Under the pieces are notes generated by a model. That model was not told the DNA's origin. It did not search any database and saw nothing but the letters and a program-made list of their open reading frames with translations. From the NCBI GenBank assembly GCA_028277625.1, contig JANQFW010000091.1, positions 1-53,466 on the forward strand: DNA of 53,466 nt, written 5' to 3'. Positions 1 to 8,069 of this stretch are shown here, in pieces (the stretch's first letter is position 1; the number at the start of each line of letters is the position of its first letter). The stretch comes from Candidatus Gastranaerophilales bacterium (GTDB lineage: Bacteria > Cyanobacteriota > Vampirovibrionia > Gastranaerophilales > JANQFW01). The position numbers and the translations under genes were made by a program.

Positions 1-135
1 GTTATTATTAATCCTTATGTAGACGATGTATTTTCTGCATTTTCATTTATTTCTTTGTATATAACTTTGCCATTTTATTCATTATTTTTTTTAATACTAT
101 TTTTTATAGAATTATTTAGTTCAAAATTTCTTTAA
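1..135 (+). CDS. 3' end of a small membrane protein, paralogue of the gene at 463-921 (partial)
   Basis: The first base of the window is in frame, and 44 codons run to a TAA at 133-135. The product ends in a hydrophobic segment (FSFISLYITLPFYSLFF, then further Leu/Phe/Ile residues). It matches the C-terminus of the protein at 463-921 almost residue for residue (there FSFISLYITLPCYSFFI). The gene starts outside the window. Its last 20 bases overlap the 3' end of a minus-strand coding remnant, the same overlap length as in the intact pair at 902-921. I read it as the left copy of a tandem duplication. Function unknown. Confidence 0.7.
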   Translation, partial: VIINPYVDDVFSAFSFISLYITLPFYSLFFLILFFIELFSSKFL

Positions 136-388
136 TTTCTTCTTTTGGAAATTCAATAGGTATAATTATATAATAATTTTTTATAGTTCCAATTGATTGA
201 AGCCCCCAAGCAGAACTATTAACAGTGGTCCAGAATGAACCTTTGCCGTAGTTTTTAGAAGAATAATAGTCATTATCATGATAATAACCATAGTTATAAC
301 TATCGTCATCTTTATAATATCCATGATTTAGATCAAAGTCATAAACATCAAATAAAATAATTTGATAATCACCTGAAGGATTTTTCTT
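116..388 (-). pseudogene. C-terminal remnant of a paralogue of the 576-residue protein at 902-2632
   Basis: The minus-strand frame is open from 388 to a TAA at 116-118. It encodes about 90 residues ending KNYYIIIPIEFPKEE plus a short tail. The intact neighbour ends KNYYIILPIEFSKED plus a short tail, and both carry a DVYDF motif further upstream (IILFDVYDF here, VILCDVYDF there). An in-frame stop lies at 389-391 and no start codon precedes the homology, so this is a truncated copy. Between the two shared motifs the remnant has a Tyr/Asp/Asn-rich stretch not seen in the intact gene. Upstream of 390 the sequence becomes the promoter/RBS region of the gene at 463. Confidence 0.6.
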
Positions 389-418
389 TTAAGCAAAAAA
401 CCGAAAATATATTAAGCC

Positions 419-459
419 TTTCCTCCTTGTATTTAAGTTAAAATAATACAAGGAGGAAA
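419..459. promoter_or_regulatory. Perfect 15-bp inverted repeat containing the ribosome binding site of the 463 gene
   Basis: Arms tttcctccttgtatt (419-433) and aatacaaggaggaaa (445-459) are perfectly complementary across an 11-nt loop. The right arm contains the strong Shine-Dalgarno AAGGAGG, followed after a short spacer by the ATG at 463. In the mRNA the ribosome site would be base-paired, which suggests translational control. It could also be a DNA operator. The seen part is the repeat; the role is inference. Confidence 0.6.
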
Positions 460-462
460 TAA

Positions 463-921
463 ATGCTTAAGTCTATTAAAACAAGTATAAAAATATTGTG
501 TATCTGTCTTATTATTAATTTGATCATTTCTGTTTCTTATAGTTATGTAATAAATAAACCTATAAGAAGCATACATAAAGCAATAAATAATGCTAAACAA
601 GCAAGAATTTATGCATTTAAACAACAAAATACTCAGTTAAACAATAATAATATCACTTGTAATTATAATGGTTTAAAATATTTTTTTAATAAAGATAAAA
701 AACTCATAAAAATAGCTTATAAAGATTACTATAATAATTACAATTACTTCAATGGAATATTAGACTATATATTAACTGCTATTATTAATTCCTATATTAA
801 TAACGTATTTGCAAGATTTTCATTTATTTCTTTATACATAACATTGCCATGTTATTCATTTTTTATTTTACTTTTTTTAATTTTTTTATTTATAAAATTA
901 ATCATTTCAAAGTTTCGTTAA
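463..921 (+). CDS. Small hypothetical membrane protein
   Basis: A 152-residue protein of no family I recognise. It has an N-terminal hydrophobic helix (about residues 9-28), a hydrophilic middle rich in Asn, Lys and Tyr, and a C-terminal hydrophobic stretch (about 118-149). It is therefore probably an integral membrane protein with two transmembrane helices. The ATG at 463 follows AAGGAGGAAATAA, an unusually strong Shine-Dalgarno for this window, embedded in a perfect inverted repeat. The 3' end overlaps the convergent gene at 902-2632 by 20 bases. A near-identical C-terminus is encoded at bases 1-135, so the gene belongs to a locally duplicated unit with an offset of about 786 bp. Confidence 0.65.
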   Translation: MLKSIKTSIKILCICLIINLIISVSYSYVINKPIRSIHKAINNAKQARIYAFKQQNTQLNNNNITCNYNGLKYFFNKDKKLIKIAYKDYYNNYNYFNGILDYILTAIINSYINNVFARFSFISLYITLPCYSFFILLFLIFLFIKLIISKFR

Positions 922-2632
922 CATCTTCTTTTGAAAATTCAATAGGTAGAATTATATAGTAATTTTTTATAAATCCATTTTCCTGAAGCTCAAAAGCAGC
1001 ATTATTAAATTTATCCATCTGAGTGAGTTCAGACCCTTTTTCTTCTTCTTTTATTTCTTCAAAATCATATACATCACATAATATAACTTTAAAGCCACTG
1101 TCTATAGTTTTTTTAGAATCTAAGATAGTTACATTATGCAGTGAGGCAAAAAGATCTCTTGAGTCTTCTTGTTCAAAGTTAGTACTTTTAACCGTTTCTC
1201 CATTATACAATTTTTTTATTATAGTTTTAAATTTTGAAGAGTTTTTAACCATTTGTGACAGCTTACTCTTGGGAGAGAACACAATGCCCTTCATATCTTT
1301 TGTCATTTTTTCTGCAAGAAAATTAGGTATTTTTAAATTTCTAATTATCTCTTGATTATCTATATTAAATTTCAAGTTAACCTCTTCTTCCTTTTTATCC
1401 TCAAGGTTATATATTGATTTTTGCATTAAATTATCTGTTTGCTCAAGCCCTCTTTGATTTTTAGCTAAATCTGTACTAGTAGAAGAAAGAAAAATATTTT
1501 TAAGTTTTACTATTGCTCTACTTGCTGCTAGATATCCCCATAAATTTTCTGAATTAGGAGGGTGTATCAATTGAGATTCATAGTAACTTTTAAGGATTTC
1601 TTCATCAAGCTTGCCTCTATACTCCTTTTCATTCTCAGGAATTAAAAGCGTATTTTTCTCACTACCGAAAGCCTCTTTTAGAACTTTATCATGATATTCT
1701 CTTATTTGTTTTAACATTTTGCTAGCGAAATTATTGTTGTCAATATCAAACTTAAAATCAAGCTTCCTTGGTTGAATATACTGAGACCGATTTCTTGAAT
1801 AAGGTCTAGCCTGCCGCCTGCTTGCATCTTCTATCTGGTTAAGTCTCTCATTTATTATCTGATTAAGAATAAGTTGGTTATTTAAAAATGCCGAATTAGT
1901 TTCAGCAGCATTAATACGACTCTTGTCTTTTATGTATTGTTCATAACTATTTGAATAATCCGCACCAAAAGGCTTAAGGCCATTACCGGAAGGTTGTGGA
2001 GGCGTTTGATTAAGTTGCGCCTGAATCTTATTATAATCGTTTAAATTTCTAAGCCTATCCCTCTCACCATAAAAATCTTGAGGATTTATACTTGCTTCTG
2101 TCTCTGGTGGTAAAAAAGATGACTGACTGTTTCTAAGTTTATCAATGATTTTCCTACTACTATTAGAGCCAGCAGGATTAGTCGCCTGCGCAGCTAAATT
2201 GTTGTAGCTGTTTCTTACTGAATTACGAGGAATATCACCATTGCTAGCGTCATCAATTACTTTTGATAATATTGAGTTTATAGGATCTGAATATGATTGA
2301 TACTTATGTTTGTCAAGCTTACCTATGTTTTTGCTGTAATATTCAAGATTTTTAGGTGATTTAAGAGCTTCTTTTGCCAGCTGGGCTTGAAAGTAAGAAA
2401 CTTGTCCATCAACTTCATAAGCTTTTTCCATAAAAAAATTGTAATCGTCACTTTTTGAGTCAATTTCGCCTAAAACTTTTACAACCTTACCGCCAAGGTC
2501 CATAGCCTCACCAAGAAATCTCATCAATCCTTGCAATACGCCGTCTGGTTTTTTTTCATGAGTTACCCCGCCTTGAAGAATTTCACGATATTGATCGTCA
2601 TCTCTTCCTTTATTCTGGTTAAAATCTTTCAT
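902..2632 (-). CDS. Hypothetical 576-residue hydrophilic protein
   Basis: No family recognised. The protein has no signal peptide or transmembrane helix. Its N-terminal third has helical segments with alternating charge. The middle (roughly residues 150-300) is rich in Asn, Gln, Ser, Pro and Arg and looks disordered. The C-terminal about 150 residues look folded, with a DVYDF motif and a final KNYYIILPIEF block. That last part is also present in the remnant at 116-388. The start at 2632 gives MKDFNQN and is preceded by aggaattatttaact on the coding strand, a moderate Shine-Dalgarno. The gene is convergent with, and overlaps by 20 bases, the small membrane protein at 463-921. That shared end is what was duplicated, which suggests the two genes travel together. 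Confidence 0.65.
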   Translation of the reverse strand: MKDFNQNKGRDDDQYREILQGGVTHEKKPDGVLQGLMRFLGEAMDLGGKVVKVLGEIDSKSDDYNFFMEKAYEVDGQVSYFQAQLAKEALKSPKNLEYYSKNIGKLDKHKYQSYSDPINSILSKVIDDASNGDIPRNSVRNSYNNLAAQATNPAGSNSSRKIIDKLRNSQSSFLPPETEASINPQDFYGERDRLRNLNDYNKIQAQLNQTPPQPSGNGLKPFGADYSNSYEQYIKDKSRINAAETNSAFLNNQLILNQIINERLNQIEDASRRQARPYSRNRSQYIQPRKLDFKFDIDNNNFASKMLKQIREYHDKVLKEAFGSEKNTLLIPENEKEYRGKLDEEILKSYYESQLIHPPNSENLWGYLAASRAIVKLKNIFLSSTSTDLAKNQRGLEQTDNLMQKSIYNLEDKKEEEVNLKFNIDNQEIIRNLKIPNFLAEKMTKDMKGIVFSPKSKLSQMVKNSSKFKTIIKKLYNGETVKSTNFEQEDSRDLFASLHNVTILDSKKTIDSGFKVILCDVYDFEEIKEEEKGSELTQMDKFNNAAFELQENGFIKNYYIILPIEFSKEDVNETLK

Positions 2633-2953
2633 AGTTAAATAATTCCTTTCTTATCTTTTAAATTCCAACACTACTACAATTATAACAACTCGTGAAAAAT
2701 TTTGCATTCTAAAATAAGCAGGTTTAAAATCAAGTATAACAACAGGTTTAACACTTCGATTCGTGTAGTATTTTCTAAAAAAGAGTCTTTTCTTATATAA
2801 TATTCTCTATATTATTGGATATATTTAATAAATACTGTTTAGATAATAATTTTTAAAATTTGTTAAAAATTATTAAATCTTAAAAATGCTTTATAATGCT
2901 ATTTGTCATACAATAAATGAAGATTTAGCAATTTAAAAAATAAAAAAGAAAAT
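2633..2953. other. Intergenic region with divergent promoters (321 bp)
   Basis: AT-rich spacer between two divergent genes. A TATAAT at 2892-2897 is a plausible -10 for the rightward DUF3326-ldpA operon, but I see no convincing -35. The 9-mer caggtttaa occurs twice (near 2719 and 2742). No RNA gene or ORF is supported. Confidence 0.3.
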
Positions 2954-3979
2954 ATGTATAAAAAAGATTTCTTTAGCTTATGTGTTATACCAACAGGGAT
3001 AGGTGCATCTATCGGTGGATTTGCAGGCGATGCCGCTCCTGCTGTTAATTTGTTATCAAAAGTTTCTCCTGTTATAACTAACCCCAACGCTGTAAACGGC
3101 GCATATTTTTCCGGTATAAATTCTAATATTTTATACACCGAAGGCTACGCCATAGATCAATTTATGCAAGAAAAAATCGCCCTAAGACCATCAAATTATA
3201 ATAAAATCGGTGTTATTTTTGATAAAGAAATACCTAAAAACGTACTAAACGTTCATTTGAATATTTTAAATGCCATAAAATCTGTATACGGCATACAAAT
3301 TCTGGACTACACAATCACCGAACAAGAAATGGGCGTTGATTTTGAAATTTCATCTACAGGGATTTCAACAGGCTGTATAAAACATGTTCAAACTTTACTC
3401 CAAGCTGGTCAAAACTTAATTAACAAAGGTGCTGAAGCACTGGCGGTTGTTGGTTTTTTCCCAGACATGCCCGAGCTTGAAAATGAACAAAATAACTACT
3501 CAGACGGACAGGGCGTTGACCCTATTGGTGGCGTAGAGGCAGTTATTTCTCATATCTTAACAAAAGAATTAAATGTACCTGTGGCGCATGCCCCTGCGTT
3601 TAGCGAACAGGAATTAAACATACAACCACAAATAGTTGCTCCCCGTGCAGCTGCCGAGTCCACAGTTCCTGCTTATTTGCCTTGTATTATATTAGGCTTG
3701 TACAATGCACCTAAGTTAATTGATATTAATAAAATAAATTATAATGATATAACCATAGAAGACTTAAAAGCGGTTGTTTATCCTTATAACTGCTGCGGTG
3801 GTATTCCTGTACTTACGGCTAAAGAAAAAAATATACCTGTAATTCTTGTAAAAGAAAACAAAACCGTCCTTAATGTCACTCCAGAGGCTCTTGGGATAGA
3901 GGATTATGTAATGGAAGTAAGTAATTATTACGAAGCTGCCGGGTATTTATTAGCTCTTAAAAATGGAATCTCTTTATAA
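2954..3979 (+). CDS. DUF3326 family protein
   Basis: This 341-residue protein matches the DUF3326 family as I know it from cyanobacteria and plastid-bearing plants. It opens with a glycine-rich block (VIPTGIGASIGGFAGDAAP, about residues 11-29) and has a CCGGIPVLTA motif near residue 280. A SSTGISTGCI block lies around residues 135-145. The biochemical function of the family is not established. No signal peptide or transmembrane segment is evident; the opening looks like a folded nucleotide- or cofactor-binding loop. The start at 2954 has only a weak A-rich ribosome site. The TAA stop at 3977-3979 directly abuts the ATG of the LdpA-like gene at 3980, so the two are translationally coupled and probably act together. 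Confidence 0.8.
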   Translation: MYKKDFFSLCVIPTGIGASIGGFAGDAAPAVNLLSKVSPVITNPNAVNGAYFSGINSNILYTEGYAIDQFMQEKIALRPSNYNKIGVIFDKEIPKNVLNVHLNILNAIKSVYGIQILDYTITEQEMGVDFEISSTGISTGCIKHVQTLLQAGQNLINKGAEALAVVGFFPDMPELENEQNNYSDGQGVDPIGGVEAVISHILTKELNVPVAHAPAFSEQELNIQPQIVAPRAAAESTVPAYLPCIILGLYNAPKLIDINKINYNDITIEDLKAVVYPYNCCGGIPVLTAKEKNIPVILVKENKTVLNVTPEALGIEDYVMEVSNYYEAAGYLLALKNGISL

Positions 3980-4951
3980 ATGCAAAGTCTTATAAAATCT
4001 TTAGAAAATAAAAATTGTATAAAAATCGTCTGCGGTGCGGGTAATAAAAATCTTGATGAAATCGAAAAGCTTGTTGCAGTATACGCAAAAGCTGGCGTAA
4101 AGTTTTTTGATATTTCAGCTGACGAAGATGTTATAAAAGCTGCTAATAAAGGTTTATCCAGAGTGATCTCTGATTCTGATCTGCATAATTATCATTTATG
4201 CTGTAGTATTGGACTAAAGGGTGATGTGCACTTTAGAAAAGCTTTTATTAATAAAGAAAAATGCACTGGATGTAATAACTGCATAACGGCATGTTTACAA
4301 AATGCAATTGTTAAAAGCCATGAAGACTTGCAAGTAAATAAAAATAACTGTATTGGCTGTGCCAAATGTTTAAATATATGTGCGGGTGATGCTATAGACT
4401 TTGAATATTATGAGTCCAGCGAACTTGCACAGGTAGTTAAACATAATATTAGTTGCATTGAACTACATGCCACTATTGACAATAGTAAGAAAATAATTAA
4501 TTGTTGGAACTATTTAAGTAATAATTTTGATAGATTTTTAAGCATAAGTTTAAACAGGAAATATCTTTCTGATACTAAACTAAAAGAGTTATTAAACCAA
4601 GTTGTTTTATCAAGAAAGCCTTTTAGTTCTATTATTCAGATAGATGGTAAATCAATGAACTCTGGGGCTGAAGATTTTAAGTCATCTTTGCAGACTATTG
4701 CTCTTGCCGACGTTGTTAATGAGTTTAATTTACCTGCCTATATTATGCTTAGTGGGGGTACTAATTTAAAAACCGCTGAATTTAGCATTATATGCAAGAT
4801 TGATTATCATGGCATTGCTTTTGGTAGTTTTGCCAGAAAGTTAGTTTATCCTTTTACTTCAAAGTCTGAGTTTTGGGTAAATAAGACCTTATTTAATGAT
4901 GCTGTTAAAGTGGCAGAGAATTTTTTAAAAAACTATATAATTAAAAATTAA
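3980..4951 (+). CDS. ldpA: LdpA-like iron-sulfur protein
   Basis: A 323-residue protein resembling cyanobacterial LdpA (light-dependent period), a redox-responsive Fe-S protein implicated in input to the circadian clock of Synechococcus. The N-terminus (IKIVCGAGNKNLDEIEKLV, then AVYAKAGVKFFDISAD) follows the LdpA pattern. Two ferredoxin-type motifs follow: C95-C98-C101-C105 and C124-C127-C130-C134, each able to bind a [4Fe-4S] cluster. The remaining about 190 residues should be the LdpA C-terminal domain. The ATG follows the DUF3326 stop with no gap. No kai gene is in the window, so a clock role cannot be assumed here; general redox sensing or an enzymatic role is as likely. The family call is fairly sure, the function is not. 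Confidence 0.72.
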   Translation: MQSLIKSLENKNCIKIVCGAGNKNLDEIEKLVAVYAKAGVKFFDISADEDVIKAANKGLSRVISDSDLHNYHLCCSIGLKGDVHFRKAFINKEKCTGCNNCITACLQNAIVKSHEDLQVNKNNCIGCAKCLNICAGDAIDFEYYESSELAQVVKHNISCIELHATIDNSKKIINCWNYLSNNFDRFLSISLNRKYLSDTKLKELLNQVVLSRKPFSSIIQIDGKSMNSGAEDFKSSLQTIALADVVNEFNLPAYIMLSGGTNLKTAEFSIICKIDYHGIAFGSFARKLVYPFTSKSEFWVNKTLFNDAVKVAENFLKNYIIKN

Positions 4952-5047
4952 ATAGTTTATTTAATTACTATTTCAAGAGGTGTTAAAATATTTTATTTTA
5001 TAAAAAACTATAGTATACGGGTTTTTTATAGAAAGGATTAAAAAAAG

Positions 5048-5635
5048 ATGAATGAAATAGACGTTACTAAAATGATTGCTTTAAGATTTTGGTGGAGTTG
5101 GACCTGGAGAAACAATTTATTTGGTTTTTTAGCAGGCTTTGTGCTGGGAGTAACTTCAGGCATTGTTACTCCTATGATTGGAATGCCTGCGGAAACCGCA
5201 AGCTTTATTCAGACTTTATTAGGCATTGCTATTGCTTTAATAATTAGTGTTGTTATCATTAAAAAGCTTTTAAGACAGAAGTATAGTAAATTTAGAATAT
5301 CTGTTATTGATAAAATTAGTAGTCAAGAAGTAAAAGAAGTTTCTTATGGGATGGCTATTCACTTTAATTGGAGCTTTTTTTGGAAAATGATTTTGGCTAT
5401 GCTAGGTTTGACAATTCCATCAGCCATTATTATTGGTATAGTTGCTAGTATACTTTCAGCAACTACAGGCATGTCATTGAATAGCCCAACTTCTATAATA
5501 TTCTTCATTATTTGTTACATCCTTATTCTTATAGCATCAATTTTTATTCAGATTTTTATTTTAAAAAGTCTTTTAAAAGCAGAGTATAGTGATTATAGAA
5601 TAACAGTGTTAGAAAATGATCAGATTATTTATTAA
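5048..5635 (+). CDS. Membrane protein with two internal repeats, copy 1
   Basis: A 195-residue protein of unknown family. It is built from two similar halves (about 12-88 and 100-190). Each starts with an aromatic block (ALRFWWSWTWR; AIHFNWSFFWK), has two hydrophobic segments, and ends in a basic amphipathic stretch (KKLLRQKYSKFRISVID; KSLLKAEYSDYRITVLE). This predicts four transmembrane helices with a cytoplasmic-type basic tail after each pair. The ATG is preceded by gaaaggattaaaaaaag, a good Shine-Dalgarno. The next gene is a paralogue 13 bases downstream, so the pair carries four repeat units and may form a complex. Confidence 0.7.
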   Translation: MNEIDVTKMIALRFWWSWTWRNNLFGFLAGFVLGVTSGIVTPMIGMPAETASFIQTLLGIAIALIISVVIIKKLLRQKYSKFRISVIDKISSQEVKEVSYGMAIHFNWSFFWKMILAMLGLTIPSAIIIGIVASILSATTGMSLNSPTSIIFFIICYILILIASIFIQIFILKSLLKAEYSDYRITVLENDQIIY

Positions 5636-5648
5636 AAGAGAGATAATT

Positions 5649-6218
5649 ATGAAGGAAATAGACGTTACAAAAGCAATAGCCTTAAGGTTTTGGTGGAGTT
5701 ATATATGGAGGTTTGTTTTATTTTATCTTTCTGCCTGGGTGTTGTCATTAATAGCAACCTCTTTTGAATACTTTACTGAAATCAAAGAAATTAATTCTAG
5801 TCTAATTCTGCAAATCTATTACTGGACTGCTTGGATCGTCATTAATCTTTTTGTTCTTAAACATATTCTAAAGCAAAAATATAATAAATTTAGGATATCT
5901 GTTGTTGATAAAAAAAATAATGAAGAGGTGGAGAGCATTTCTTATGCTATGACTATTCACTTTTTTTGGAGTTTTTTTTGGAAAACGTCTTTGATAATGC
6001 TAGGGTTCCTTATTCCATCTGGAATTATTTTTTGTACACTAGGCTATATAATTATTACAAGTTCAACTATAACTTCAAAAAGACTTTCAGAAATAATAGT
6101 TCTGCTTATTTCAGCTTTTATAATAATAAATATTGTGCACCTTATCATCCAAATTTGCGTTTTAAAAAATCTTTTAAAAGCAGAATATAAAGACTATAGA
6201 GTAACCGTCTTAGAGTAA
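5649..6218 (+). CDS. Membrane protein with two internal repeats, copy 2
   Basis: Paralogue of the preceding gene. I take the ATG at 5649 rather than the in-frame ATG at 5616, because MKEIDVTKAIALRFWWS then aligns from residue 1 with MNEIDVTKMIALRFWWS of copy 1. The 5649 start also has an AAGAGAG ribosome site and does not overlap the upstream stop. The product is about 189 residues with the same two-repeat, four-helix plan: aromatic block, two hydrophobic segments, then KHILKQKYNKFRISVVD or KNLLKAEYKDYRVTVLE. Nucleotide similarity with copy 1 is still high in the first 50 bases, so the duplication is not ancient. The 3' end overlaps the convergent aldolase gene by 9 bases. Function unknown. 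Confidence 0.7.
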   Translation: MKEIDVTKAIALRFWWSYIWRFVLFYLSAWVLSLIATSFEYFTEIKEINSSLILQIYYWTAWIVINLFVLKHILKQKYNKFRISVVDKKNNEEVESISYAMTIHFFWSFFWKTSLIMLGFLIPSGIIFCTLGYIIITSSTITSKRLSEIIVLLISAFIIINIVHLIIQICVLKNLLKAEYKDYRVTVLE

Positions 6219-6998
6219 GTAATCTTTATCACTACATCTATTTAAGTAACTAGCCATCTCGTTCAGTTTAACGTTGCCCCCCCCGCGCCCAGCGCCACCT
6301 ATAGAAACATCAATGATTATATGTCTATGGATTATAGAATTTACAAACAATACAGCTTTATCAAAGGCTGTATTGTTATCATTATGAAGATGAATCCCAA
6401 GTCTTATACCATTATCTAAATTATCATTAAACATATGCACTATTTTACAAAAATCCGCCTCTTCTAAAAGACCTTTGCTATCAACTATATATAAAGCTCT
6501 TGGCGATAAATTATTACACTTTTTTATTAAATCTAAAATTTCCTGCTCAGAATAAGAATCAATAACCATTGGCTGAACATAAGGCTCATAACCTTTTTGT
6601 TTTATAGTCTCAGCGGCCTTGATAGCAGCAGCAAGCTTATGCTTATGAAAAGCTAACCTTATGCCTTTTACTAAATCTGTATCAGGATTAAATAAAGGCA
6701 AATCCTCAGGCTTAAACTCACCTAAGTTAACCATAACAACAAACTGTGAAGATACGTTGCCAAAATTATTTAGTTTTAAAAGGTTATTAATAATGCTCAA
6801 GCTTAAAAAACAAGTTGAATCAGCAGTCTTTCCTCTGGTTTGAGTAATATAACCGCACTCTATTATCTCAATATTAGACCTAACAAGATTATTAATAGTT
6901 TCAATAATAGTACTATCTTTAAATTCCCAATTATTTAAGTATCCGCCATCTCTTAACGTGCAGTCTAATAGCTCTATATTATTCACAACTTTACTCAT
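6210..6998 (-). CDS. DRE-TIM (HMGL-like) aldolase domain protein, short
   Basis: 262 residues beginning with the metal-binding signature of the HMG-CoA lyase/4-hydroxy-2-oxovalerate aldolase superfamily (LLDCTLRDGGYLNNW, about residues 9-23). HLHNDNN near residue 203 supplies further metal ligands, and GGAGRGGGNVKL near 233-245 corresponds to the family's GAGRGAGN motif. The TIM barrel ends soon after that motif, so the protein is short for the family. It overlaps the upstream SIS-domain gene by 8 bases and is in one operon with it, pointing to sugar or surface-polysaccharide metabolism; the substrate is unknown. A run of eight G (coding strand; 6277-6284) encodes part of the glycine motif. 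Confidence 0.75.
   Translation of the reverse strand: MSKVVNNIELLDCTLRDGGYLNNWEFKDSTIIETINNLVRSNIEIIECGYITQTRGKTADSTCFLSLSIINNLLKLNNFGNVSSQFVVMVNLGEFKPEDLPLFNPDTDLVKGIRLAFHKHKLAAAIKAAETIKQKGYEPYVQPMVIDSYSEQEILDLIKKCNNLSPRALYIVDSKGLLEEADFCKIVHMFNDNLDNGIRLGIHLHNDNNTAFDKAVLFVNSIIHRHIIIDVSIGGAGRGGGNVKLNEMASYLNRCSDKDYLL
6277..6284. repeat. C8/G8 homopolymer inside the aldolase gene
   Basis: Eight consecutive C on the plus strand (G8 in the mRNA) in a strongly AT-rich genome. Loss or gain of one base would put the aldolase reading frame into a stop within about four codons, removing the last roughly 20 residues. The tract is therefore a possible slippage site. Confidence 0.8.
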
Positions 6999-8055
6999 GA
7001 GTAACTATTTTAGTTAAACTCCTCGGATTAATAACGTCTTTATCTAATAGCAAAGCCATTTTATATGCAACAATCTGCAAGCAAACCGTAACATAAAACG
7101 GATAAATATACTTATCGCAGTCAGGCAGATTAATAACATTTTGAGAAATTATATCATCAAAAGATTTGGAACTCTCGGGCTTGATTATAAATAACGGCGG
7201 ATTTCTTTTGTCTTTGATTAGCAAAGTATTATTTAACGCTAAATTACAGACTGTTTTATCTGGCGATAGAATTGATACAACCGGTGTTTTTTCGTCAAGA
7301 AAAGCCAAGTAGCCGTGCAAAAATTCACCAGTAGGACAACTGTTAGCATCAATATAAGTTAATTCTTTTAATTTAAGCGCGCCTTCATCAGCAACTCCTG
7401 TATCAGGACCTCTACCCAGTAAAATAATATGGTTATATTTCTTTAGCTTTTTAGCAAAATTATCATAAGAAGAAAAATCATCAATTATTTTATCAAACTC
7501 TTGCGGAATTTGATAAAGCTGATTAATTATTGATTTATAGTCTGAATCAGTTAATGTATCTAATATTTTAGACATACATAAGCCTAAGATATACAAATTA
7601 ATCAACTGAGCAGTAAACGATTTGGTAGCAGCAATACTTTTTTCTTCTCCTGCCATAACTTCAAGAGCAAAGTCTACGGTTTTATGTATTGTTGAGTTTT
7701 TATTATTTGTTAACGCTACGGTTAAAGCTTGCTTTTCTTTTGCGATCTTTAAAGCCTTTAATGTATCTGCGGTTTCACCTGATTGAGATAATACAATAAT
7801 AAGAGTTTGATTGTTAATAATCGGATCTTTATACGCAAACTCACTTGCATAATCAACTTGTACCTGTATATTTAGTATGCTTTGCAAAAAATATTTAGCT
7901 ATATTGCCAGCATTGCGCGATGAGCCGCTGGCTATTATATAGATATTGTTTATTAGTTTTAAATTTTTCTCATACTTACCCAAACTAATATAAGGAAGTT
8001 GCTTATTAAGAATATTTTGTATTATACTTGGTTGCTGCTGAATTTCTTTTAACAT
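6991..8055 (-). CDS. SIS-domain sugar phosphate isomerase, GlmS C-terminal-like
   Basis: 354 residues made of two SIS (sugar isomerase) domains, about 30-180 and 205-340, as in the isomerase half of GlmS but with no glutaminase domain. Recognisable motifs are SGSSRNAG (43-50) and SQSGET (90-95), which bind the sugar phosphate, plus EEKSIAATKSFTAQ near 136-149 and a GEFLHG motif in the second domain. Lacking glutaminase, it could use free ammonia or act as a deaminase or deglycase like AgaS/FrlB relatives. It lies between the HD-GYP gene (14 bases upstream) and the aldolase gene (8-base overlap) in one minus-strand operon. Confidence 0.8.
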   Translation of the reverse strand: MLKEIQQQPSIIQNILNKQLPYISLGKYEKNLKLINNIYIIASGSSRNAGNIAKYFLQSILNIQVQVDYASEFAYKDPIINNQTLIIVLSQSGETADTLKALKIAKEKQALTVALTNNKNSTIHKTVDFALEVMAGEEKSIAATKSFTAQLINLYILGLCMSKILDTLTDSDYKSIINQLYQIPQEFDKIIDDFSSYDNFAKKLKKYNHIILLGRGPDTGVADEGALKLKELTYIDANSCPTGEFLHGYLAFLDEKTPVVSILSPDKTVCNLALNNTLLIKDKRNPPLFIIKPESSKSFDDIISQNVINLPDCDKYIYPFYVTVCLQIVAYKMALLLDKDVINPRSLTKIVTHE

Positions 8056-8069
8056 TGCTTTTATTCATT

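Noticed and set aside
1023-1355. Plus-strand ORF of 110 codons inside the 576-residue gene
   Set aside because: Shadow of the minus-strand gene, no ribosome site and no recognisable protein.
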